A model generated the notes under the pieces. The model was given only the letters and a program-made list of their open reading frames with translations, was not told the DNA's origin and did not search any database. This document shows, piece after piece, positions 20,961 to 30,179 of a stretch of DNA of 64,000 nt; the first letter of the stretch is position 1; every line of letters begins with the position of its first letter. The position numbers were made by a program, and so were the translations under genes. The stretch is from positions 129,476,310-129,540,309 of the forward strand of contig OX465282.1 in NCBI GenBank assembly GCA_949987705.1. Direction: 5' to 3'. The stretch is from Thereva unica (Eukaryota > Arthropoda > Insecta > Diptera > Therevidae).

Positions 20961-22533
20961 ACCTTGGCCCCTGCCTTGATTTGAACTGCACTAGTTCTAC
21001 TTGGAAAAGGCTGGCGAAATTAGGAAAGCGGAAGTTTTTTGCGAGTTAATTGATGGACCAGCTCCTACATCCGACTCTGATTTGGATCCTTCTGTGGACA
21101 AGACAACGTCATGGTGCTAGTCAGATTGGAAATCTTCCCATTCCTCTCAGATAGGGATCCGGATATTAATGTCAGTGCAGGAGTTTAATTTTGTGACCAT
21201 GTAGTCGGCAGGTCCCCAGTATATACTGTGCCCAAAGGTTTTTTCGACCCAGCAACCCGTTTCCTGTAGCCGGAGGGTGGTACAGGCCGCCTGTTGCTAT
21301 GTAGGCATATACTACATTGTCAACCGCTGCATCTGAGCTTGAAGATGCTAACTCCCTGTCAGTCTCAAAGACGGTTAGTTCAACAAGGGCTCACTGAGTT
21401 CTTCATCGGAGTCAGCTTCTTCGTTAAATGAAGCCGTTTTGCAAACCTTTATCTATGCCTGCCTTAATCTAATATGGAGTTTATAGTCAACTCTTTCGAG
21501 CCCCGCGAGGCACTCATCGTTGATTAGCAGTTCCTCGATCTTGTTCTGCCCTATATCCCATGAGGGATTAAAGGAATGTTATGTATATGTCCTCGGACTG
21601 TATATGGATCGTCTTCCAGTTGTTTCTGGGGATGTCCCTGTTGTGACGCCAAAGATACTCGAGCAATTTGCCCCATCACGAACTTCATGACCACCTCTGA
21701 TATTTTGGCTTCAATGTCTGCGTAGCGAAGAGGTTTGGGGGGAATCAGTATTAGAATTTGCATCGGTTAGTTACTCCTGACTTTTGGGCTCTTGAAGTAG
21801 AAGCTTCCCCGACTATGGTTAGCCTTGAAAGCTTTACCCTTTTTGGTCATTATTTGTAGGCGCTGAGCTATCTTCTCCCATTTAGTGCGGAAGGTTACCG
21901 CTCCTGCTGTCCTTGCGTTCTGGACCGCTTTCCACTCCTCAACGATCGCTTGAAATTTTGCTTTGTTGGTTTTGTCCTTCTCCGAGATGGTATGGAGCGA
22001 GGAGGGCGGGATTGTACCTTTCCTTGCGGATGGATGCTCGTGATGTCTGTTTCTCAGATGTGCCATTGTCACTATGGTTAGTGACTCCTGGCACGCCTCT
22101 GGTTTTGTTGCCTGACTTTGAAGAACTGTGGTTGGTACTTACAACTCTATTGAGCAAATAATAAAGTATTAAAGAAATATATCTTTGAAAATAAAAAATA
22201 TAATAAATAATATAAACAAAAAAGATAAAAAGAATAGTGAAAGAAATTTGAAGAAAACACGGTGCAATATGGTTACCTGGTGATCTGCCGCAAACCCACT
22301 GCGTGCCAAAGCAACTGGGAGGGGAAGACACATGTGAACGCAACTCGCGGATGTTATCAATATTTATATGTATGGTTAATAATAAGTGAAAATAAAATCA
22401 AAATATTTTTTTTTTTCATAAAAGGGCTTCGTATCAAATTACCGCAAAAGAAAAGATAAAAACGAAAGAAATCATAAATCATTTTTTTTGGTTTAGCTTT
22501 TGCTTTTTTTTTCTTATGTTTTCAATACTATAC

Positions 22534-22818
22534 CTTTAACCTGCAGAGTAGCTGTGTACTTTGTTTCTGATGCAGGATTACTCGCCACACATGTATAGTC
22601 ACCGGAGTGTGATGCAGATAAGGAAGGAATACTAAGGAGTGAGGAATATTGATCTAAAAGTGTTACATTAGCCCCCAATAATGCGGGCAATGGCTCACCA
22701 TCCTTGAGCCAACGTAATGTTAATGGAGGATCACCTCTAGATACCCCACATACAGTACGAGTTCGCATACCCTCAGCCAGTCCATCTTGGAAGGAAAAAG
22801 GCTCAATAATAGGAGGTA
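22534..22818 (-). CDS. Dscam2: Dscam2 Ig7 alternative exon, second in transcript order (10B-like)
   Basis: 285 nt, phase 1 at both ends, alternative to 23406-23693. Reads VPPIIEPFSFQDGLAEGM, TVCGVSRGDPPLTLRWLKDG (first cysteine and tryptophan), LLDQYSSLLSIPSLS and SGDYTCVASNPAS (second cysteine), ending ATLQVK. Acceptor ctcatattccag has a long pyrimidine-rich tract, unlike the partner exon; donor is gtatagt. Both exon lengths are multiples of three, so a transcript with both or neither would keep frame but have an altered Ig count. The next exon is 10.5 kb downstream. Confidence 0.93.
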
Positions 22819-22865
22819 CTGGAATATGAGACAAAGAGAAAAAATAGAAAAAATGAAAACAACTT
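22819..22865 (-). promoter_or_regulatory. Strong 3' splice site of the second Ig7 exon
   Basis: On the minus strand this intron end is dominated by T and C (tttcattttttctattttt, then tctctttgtctcatattccag), a classical strong acceptor. It contrasts with the weak tract of the competing exon at 23694-23730. The sequence asymmetry is seen directly; that it sets a default toward this exon is inference. Confidence 0.6.
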
Positions 22866-23405
22866 TTTTAAAGAACAAATTAACCAGTTTTTAACTCAAA
22901 GATGTAACGTTCAGCTCCAAAAAAATTTTTTACAGAACACAACAATATTCGTTTTACCGAATAAGAATAATGCATTTTTTTAGTCATATGTATTTTTTTT
23001 TTGTAGAATTCTTTTCTATGGTAAATAAAATATTATTATCATTTTTTTTTTATATAAAAAAATAAAATTAAAAGTAAAATTCTCTCAACAAACATTATAT
23101 AGAGTTCCAACAAATTCAATAATAATAATAATTATAAATAACTCTGAAGTATGAGTATAAACAAACCATAAGAAATAGAAATCAAAAACAAAATAGCATT
23201 CTCTGTTCTAAAGAAAAACATAAATCCATTTACGAGTAAGTATTGTATATAAAAAGTCTGAGAGTAAAATATCATTTTCAAAGAATATCTAGATGTTCAA
23301 AGATTTTTCAAAAAAGATCTCGTTTTTTTTTACGAAAATATTTATATATATGTAAAATATATGTAATGTAAATATTATTTATTAAAAAAATTCGAGGATG
23401 GTTAC
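22866..23405 (-). other. Intron between the two Ig7 exons
   Basis: The full inter-exon intron is 587 nt (22819-23405). It is A/T-rich with poly-T and a run of aat at about 23119-23135. It is long enough for normal splicing of the two exons to each other, so exclusion is not explained by a too-short intron. No protein-coding or transposon feature seen. Confidence 0.6.
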
Positions 23406-23693
23406 CATTCACCAGGAGGGACTGCGTATTCTCCACTTCGGCTGCCAAATTTCGTACAACGCATGAATAGTTGCCAGTGTGATCGGATCCCAAATTTTCA
23501 ATCACTAGAATGCTATTGTATTGATCGACTTGCTTAACAGACATATGTTGGGATGGATCAATTGGTCTACCATTCTTTCGCCAACTAATTGTCAGCGGTA
23601 GATCACCTTTTACAACTGAACATGTCAGGGATGCACGATCACCCATATTTAATTGTAGAACGGATGTTTGGAAGGGACTAAGTTTTGGTGGTA
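23406..23693 (-). CDS. Dscam2: Dscam2 Ig7 alternative exon, first in transcript order (10A-like)
   Basis: 288 nt, phase 1 at both ends. Reads VPPKLSPFQTSVLQLNMGD, SLTCSVVKGDLPLTISW (first cysteine and tryptophan), VKQVDQYNSILVIENLG and GNYSCVVRN (second cysteine), ending LLVN. It is homologous to the exon at 22534-22818, roughly one third identical by eye, with identical phase, and both lie between the Ig6 and Ig8 exons, so each mRNA should carry one. In Drosophila Dscam2 this choice gives isoforms A and B that bind homophilically only to themselves. The acceptor is A/T-rich with almost no pyrimidine tract; the donor is gtaacca. Assigning it as A rests on order alone. Confidence 0.93.
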
Positions 23694-23730
23694 CTGGAAT
23701 GTATATTTAGAGTATTGCATATTTTATATG
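23694..23730 (-). promoter_or_regulatory. Weak 3' splice site of the first Ig7 exon
   Basis: The intron end on the minus strand reads aaaatatgcaatactc, then taaatatacattccag: A-rich, with no run of pyrimidines. Such acceptors usually need an activator or are used only when a competitor is blocked. This makes it a plausible control point for the Ig7 choice; no factor-binding site was proven. Confidence 0.5.
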
Positions 23731-24479
23731 GCAAAGAAAATATATTTGCAAAGAAATTATGTGAAATAAATAAATTGTAAATTAAATAAACACACACAGT
23801 TTCAGCCATTTTCGGTGGTTCCGAAAAGTAATTTCAATTACATAAAATTATTTTGTTAATATAATTACATTTACAATTATTCAAAATATGTATGTATAAA
23901 TTGTACTCTGTATACATTGTGAACCTATAAAAATATTGTTTTTAATAAAGATTAAATTTAAGTATAAATTCTCTCAATTTACGAAAAATTAGATTTTAAA
24001 GAATTACGAATGTCCCCCAAAAAGTTGCAGACTGCGACCGTGGTACAGTTTGCAAAAGTTACTTTGAAATTATTTTTTTATATCCTGTTTTTGTGGAATG
24101 GAAAGTTGCTTTTCAAAATTCGAGTGAACTTTGCCTTAGCCGTAAAACTCGGATGGAGTAGTAGTGAGATCATTGACGTATTAAGAAAAGCTTACGGGAC
24201 CTTACGGGTTTGCGTTACGTAGCAAAGTCATATACAAAATTTTGAGTCGTTTAAGGATTGTAGGGAGGAGCTGAAACTTTTTTTGAGTAATAGAATAAAG
24301 GTAAAGAGTCCTCGTTTGAGTCGCAATCCGTCTTATACTACAGTCAAAGTGCAATGTCCTGGCTTTATTAGGCGATACAAATAGGTTACAAGGAGTCTGG
24401 AGGGACCTGTTTCCTCTGCTGGGTTTATTTCAAAAATCTCTAAGTACAGGGTGCTTCCGAAATGTTCATTAAAAAGATT

Positions 24480-24800
24480 GTAAAAACGAAATGTCTAATT
24501 ACAGACCAAGTTCGAAGCTATCGTTCGAATCTATCATTTATTCTGCCCCTACCTGCAAGACACTTAACTCAACTAAACAGCATGGTATTTTTGCAGCTCG
24601 TTCCACTATTACTAATCTACTTGAGTTATCTTCTCATACAGTTAGAGGCTTTGTTACTGACTGCCAAACCGACTGTGTATACACTGACTTTAGTAAGGCT
24701 TTTCACATGCTCTCTCGCTCTATTGCAGTTCTCAAACTAATAAAATTTGGCTTCCCGTATGATCTTGTTGTACGGTTTTAGTCGTTCTTAGCCGACAGAA
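24480..24800 (+). mobile_element. LINE reverse transcriptase fragment
   Basis: Plus strand SNYRPSS, KQHGIFAARSTITNLLELSS, then VYTDFSKAFHML and LIKFGFPYDLV: RT fingers/palm blocks of the CR1/Jockey group (N-Y-R-P-I-S, Q-H-G-F, D-F-S-K-A-F-D). The motif-A second aspartate is H here. It abuts a minus-strand LINE tail at about 24800. Confidence 0.75.
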
Positions 24801-25209
24801 CCTAGTACTTGGTCTTATTCCGAGGAGTCCAATATAGAAACATTGCAGGGTCCTCTGGTGTTCCGGCAAGGCAGTCATCTTGAGAAGGTGGCGTTGAACC
24901 CTGCATTTGAACTCTTGGATGTTGTACGAGCTTGGAAATAGCGACTGCGAGAGATTGTTCCACAGTTGTGTAGTTCTATTTAGAAACGAATTGCTATCTT
25001 GTTGAGTAAGCGAATAAACGGGCTGCAAGTGGTGGGAGTGAGACGAGTGGGCTAATCTCGTGTTGTGAGTATAATATTGACGTGGAGGCAGGAGAGCGTT
25101 TATCTCGGAAGAACAGTGTCTACGATAGTAGCGATAACATTTTTTCAGTGCTGCTACATTCCTACGTTGGCCCAAGACGTCGATGGTAGAACAAACGGTA
25201 TCGTCTAAC

Positions 25210-26129
25210 CAGGCCCGGCTTAAGGCACGGGCAAGCTGGGCAGCTGCCCAGGGCGCTGTCGAAAGGGGGGCGGCACTGACGACCAACCGATTTTTTTTAT
25301 GTTCTAAATTTTTAATTTATTCCTAAGTAAAAGCAAGTAGTCATTCAGGAATGAAATTCGAATTCAATTGTTTATCTGCATTTGTAGTTATTCTTTTGTT
25401 TTTTTTTTGACAAATTTTGAATACCTAGGTTTTTCCTATTGGGGTCCCTGAATCCGTCTTATATCTGCGTAACCTTTATAATCCCGCCTTTTCCACGTTT
25501 ACACTTCGCTTTGAGTCCAGTTCGCTTTTAATACAGGTGGAACAAACGGAACCAGAAACTAGGGTGGACCAAAAAGGCAATATTTTTTAAGTGATACACG
25601 AAAAATTGTTAAAAGGGGAGTAACCGCTGTTAACTGTTAAACCTCTCTGTGACACAAGGTGGGAAAGTAGAATCGATGCTATTCGGCCATTCCGCTATAC
25701 ATCGGGAGAAATTTATGATGCATTATTTGAAATGAGCGACGACCAATCATTCGATGTTGAAGCTAGATACATAGCGGAATCCCTGGCTAAAAAATGAAAA
25801 CGATGTCATTTTGTTGTCTAACTGTTTTTTGGTACAAAATTTTGTATCAAATCAATTTAGTTTGCAAATCATTGCAAGGAGCTGAATTCGCAGTATCGGA
25901 GGCTGTTCAAACCCTTGACAAAACGTTAGATTTTTTGAGGAAACTTAGATCAGATGAGAGTTTTGAAAATGTTTGTGTAGAAGCTAGTTTGCTGGCAAAT
26001 GATCTTGATGCTGAAAAAAACATTCACTCAATCAGAAGGTATACGGAAAAGAAAAAAAATATACCAATAGGGGGGGGGGCGCCAAACACTTGTTTGCCCA
26101 GGGCGCCAAATATCCTCGAGCCGGGCCTG
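25210..26129 (+). mobile_element. hAT-like element inserted in a LINE
   Basis: Ends are caggcccggct and, inverted, caggcccggct (gagccgggcctg at 26118-26129); subterminal gcccagggcgc is also inverted. Flanks cgtctaac (25202-25209) and catctaac (26130-26137) match at 7 of 8 bases with the 8-bp duplication expected for hAT. Inside, plus-strand LQGAEFAVSEAVQTLDKTLD and FLRKLRSDESFENV (25887-25970) resemble zinc-finger (ZBED/ZMYM1-like) hAT transposases, followed by a G run at 26071. Internally deleted, non-autonomous. Confidence 0.8.
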
Positions 26130-27535
26130 CATCTAACCATCGCAAGGTGGTTATCGAAACGCCACCCCAAACGAGGAAGTTGCGTTCTAGAAGGATTTAG
26201 AAATGTAGAATTTATAAATAACAGCACGGACCGATGCTTGTTTGGAGATTTGGAATGTGTGGTCATTCTATCGCAAGATTTTGGCTAATGTCACGCCTAT
26301 GATGTGTACGGAGAGGTCGGCCAATAGTTCAACTTCACCAACTGTCACGGATGGAGAGTTGTTGAGCTTTTTTTTGAAATAAGACAGTACTTGGTTTTCG
26401 TGAGGTTGAATGCGACATGATTCTTGCTTCCCCACTCTAAAATAAGTTTAATGTCGTTATAAATAGAGTTGGGCATTAGTTCACGGTCATCAAGGCAGGA
26501 TCTGGCGCGTGTCGGTCTTGTAGCCGTAAGAGTAACGCAGGGTACCGTCATCAGCGAAACTGTGAAGGGGTTAGAGGAGATTAAAGTAGGTCATTTATAA
26601 ACATAATAATTAGGGCAGGCGATAAAATTGACTCCTGGGGCCCCCCGTAGAGATCGGGTGGGATTCGGATATGACGCCATTCAATACTATCTTGATTGAA
26701 CGGCCGGGAAGGAAACTCTCAATCACTTCTGTAGAAGTGAGTCGTCTCCGCTAGCTTTGAGTTAGTTCACAGGGTAACTCTATCGAAAGCCTTGGAGATA
26801 TCCAGAGTAACTAGACTAGACTCACCAGATCCATGCAGACTTCGGTTGAGGTGTTCTGTAAGACAAACTAAAGTTCACCTGTGGATATTTTTTGGGTTAT
26901 GAGTTGGTTGGATTCTAAATAACCCATAAGCATTTCGTCGATTATGGTCTCTATGGTTTTGGAGAGAATAGAAGTAATTGCTATTGGGCGGTAGTAGGAG
27001 GAATTGCTGGGGTCCCCTTTTTCGGTATTGGCTTAACATGGGCAAGTTTCCAAAGAGTCTGGATAAACTCCGGAGGAGTATGCTACGGCAAAAAGTTTGC
27101 GCAGAGGTTTAGCCAAAGGCGCATTGTTTTAAAGGTATAGGGGGTATATTATCGGGTCCAGTGGAGTTGTTGGCATCGAGCTCCTTGAGGCACCTGTACA
27201 CCTCACGGGTCCTGAAGAAAACCCTGTCCATTAAAAGAGCATTATGCTTAAGAACCGGGTAGCGTATCAGTTTCGAGTAAAGAAGAATTTGATGCAAACA
27301 GAGATGCTAATAAACCGGCCTTGGATTTGTTGTCTGTTATCACTTTTTCATCGTGTATGAATGAAGAAGTTGTGGATGTTGTGAAATTCTTGTTGATGGA
27401 ATTTACCAAGGACCAGAAGTTTTTGCTATCAGAGGGTGCATTATGGAGTTTTCTTCTCAACTTGCTGTGAAATGAATTTTTGACATTCCTGATGGTGACT
27501 TTACAGGAATTTCTTAGTTTTATATACTCTACACC

Positions 27536-27645
27536 GATGTAGGTGGGAAAGTGGAAAAGGCGATGGACCGTGGGGCTGCCGGTATTTGAACCCATGACCT
27601 CTGGGATGGTAGCCAGACGCCTTACTCCCTAGGCTACCGAGGACC
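27536..27645 (-). mobile_element. SINE head, truncated and diverged
   Basis: Minus strand: ctcggtagcctagggagtaa (A box like) and gggttcaaataccgg (B box with one change), followed by about 45 bp of the body found at 15625-15670. Inserted within LINE sequence; the LINE segment gaccagaa..tttttgct appears on both sides (27410 and 27642). Confidence 0.65.
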
Positions 27646-30179
27646 AGAATTTTTGCTGCCAGTGGTGGTATTAAAGAGTTTACTTTTAAGCAGTTATCAA
27701 ATGATGAGTTGATTTTGCTGATGTGGTATTAACAAGAATTTCTTAGGTTAATGTAAATGAGCGGTTCACACGAAGATTTTATATTCACTGAAGGCGGCTT
27801 CTTATGCTGCTATTGCGTTCATACGTTCCCAGGTAAATCATATATTCAGCCTAAGCTTTAATGATTTGTTAGAATCATAAATGAAGTAACGAATTCCTGC
27901 CTGTGTGATCCCAGAACAAGTAAGTCCCAGCCAATTGGCCTCCGCATAGTGCCAAACAGATTGGGATGGGAAATTGATGTGGAAGTTAACGCCGAATGCT
28001 CTGAATTACCGATAGATGAATAAATTATACAGAGGACTGTGTTGGATGAGAAGCAAGAAATAGGTGAAGGAGATTAAATCCTTCATAAACATCGTCACGG
28101 ATTGTCGTGAGTTCATAACTTGATGTATATTTTTATAGTTTGCAGAAGGCTAGGGGTTTTTGCTAGAAATACTAGTTGAATGAAAAACTAAGCAAATTTG
28201 CATTGTAAACATTGCAGTTTTCCAAAAAAATGGAAATCGGATTGAACGATTAATAATAATCCGGAGATCCAATCCAATTCATTGCTATAATTAACAATTG
28301 TTAGAAGACAGAATAGGTGTTAAAAAATGGTTTCATTGTTAAATAAAGTTTTCAAAAATAATTTAAATCTAAACTTAACGAAACTTATTAATATTACTGA
28401 AAATAATGAATAATGAATATTACACCAAAGCGGATGAACATATTGCGTTCGAGTTTACTAGAAAATTATAAGGTGCAGAAAACCCCATTAAACGCGAGCA
28501 ATTAATCAAGAGGAAAGACTGAGTTGCTCACTCTGAAAATAGCTAGGCAATGCCTCTCATATGGTCAATTTGATTTCTAGTAAATTTCCCCTTAATTATT
28601 AGTTCAAACAAGTTTTCATTCTAATTGAACGAACTCAATGAGGTAATTAAAAAAACATCTAGCTTTAGTTAATACAGAAGAGGTCAGTCCCCATAATTAT
28701 CACGTTAATCCTCACAGCTTAACGATGGAAGCTGAATTGGGGCTTTCTTATCCGCCAGCCCCACCGGCCTACATCCGAGTATATCCCGGATTAAGTTTCG
28801 TCAGACTTTCACTTATTTCCTTTTATACAATATTGTTTGTATGAGTTGGGGGTGGATGAGGTTCCTATTCGGGTCGGGGGCTTCGGGGATAGAAATTGGG
28901 TAGACGTTGAGATGTAAATGTTTTGAATGTTTATATTTTTTATCCCACTTAGACTTAGAACCTTTTGAGGAATACTTTTTAAGGAAGAAATTGCAGAGAG
29001 GGATTTGTATGTTGGGGGGTTGGTGGGAAAATACAGAAAGGTAAGAGGTAAATATTGGTATACTCGGTACTGGGGTGGTGTACATGTCCTTTTTATTGTC
29101 CCGATTTCAGAATGTTGTCAAATTAACGTTATGGTAAGATTTTTTTATCCTCTAACTGTCATAGAAGCATCATTTTATATGGCAGGTGATAGAGATATTA
29201 CCACGAGGGTTTATAAGGATTTTATAAGTTTAGTAAGTCTTCATGATATAATTTGGTGATGTGGTGATAGAAAAATGCAACAAAATATTGTGGAAGTCTT
29301 AAACCACTTTGCAAGAAAGCTTCGCTTCAAAAAGTGCACGATAAATAACAAATAAGAACGTGAATAAGACTTCAAAAACAATCGATATTTTAAAGGTATG
29401 TTTGGGAAGTGTTCGATTGAAATCTCCAAGATTTATGACCGTAGATAAAACTTGAATTCATCGCTATTGGCCGAGCTTAATACATCAGCTGAGGCGATGG
29501 GCAGCACATCGTGAAAATTTGATAAGGGTAGCGATGCTGATAAAATCCCACGGGTTTTTTGCTATTTAAAGGTTTTTGTTGAAGTAAGTCTGAGCCAGTT
29601 TAGTATTAACCAAGATTGTTTTTGAAAATTCCCATTAAGGTTAATTTACTATAAATTACTATTTTGTAAAAAATGAACTTGACCATTCAAAATAATTGGA
29701 TTAACAATAACAACAATAAACTGGATAATCTGTCGTAAAAAGCGTAATCTAGAGAGTGATCGAATACTCTACTTAGGAATGCCAAACGTAAATGATCATT
29801 GTGACGCGGAAAGTAAAAAGGGACCTCAAGTCGGCAATGTAAATTTTTCAGTACAGTCAATATTAGTCGGTTGGGTGAAAAATATCTCAATTTAAAATAA
29901 ATCCAACTATTTAAGAACTTTTTTTCAATATCAAATAGTAAATGTTGTCTGATCTGCATAAAATTTATACTGGATACTCAGAGTAGCGAGTTCTACGCGG
30001 TGGTGGGGTTACTTTTAAATTGTAGACTTTTATTATAAAAGTCAAGTTTAATAGTTAAAATTAATTTAAATTTTTTTAAATAAACAATAACAGTTATATT
30101 TAACTAAAAAAGTTTTAGGTCATTAAAAACTCTTATTTTTGTTTTTTATTTTTAAAGTCTTCCAAAACTCTTATGGGAA

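Larger units (their letters stand above)
11990..22533 (-). other. Dscam2 intron downstream of Ig7 pair, 10.5 kb
   Basis: Separates the second Ig7 exon from Ig8. Listed inserts: Helitron piece 14960-15480, SINE 15563-16056, gypsy integrase remnant 16430-16570, MITE 18647-19453, RTE LINE tail 19555-19730, hAT-like piece 20847-20960. Stretches 12000-14200 and 16600-18640 are A/T-rich with no recognisable gene. At 21560-22150 the minus strand has two adjacent frames (101 and 70 aa) of unknown kind, possibly gag or ORF1 debris. Confidence 0.7.
24800..28160 (-). mobile_element. CR1/Jockey-like LINE, long decayed copy split by a hAT insertion
   Basis: Runs from the endonuclease end near 28160 to the 3' end near 24800. 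Blocks in order: endonuclease-RT linker KLRNSCKVTIRNVKNSFHSK and NAPSDSKNFWSLVNSINKNF (27248-27520), SFIHDEKVITDNKSKAGLLA, RT start NSTGPDNIPP (27130-27180), palm pieces over 26345-27000 including FINDL and SCLDDRELMPNSIYNDIKLI, and the C-terminal RRNVAALKKCYRYYRRHC with FLNRTTQLWNNLSQSLFP (24900-25200). Many stops. A hAT-like element interrupts it at 25210-26129 and a SINE head sits at 27536-27645 with a piece of the LINE repeated on its far side. Confidence 0.8.

Noticed and set aside
21767..22343. Minus-strand frames as a host gene
   Set aside because: No splice-linked domains or recognised motif; may be gag or ORF1 debris but cannot be named.
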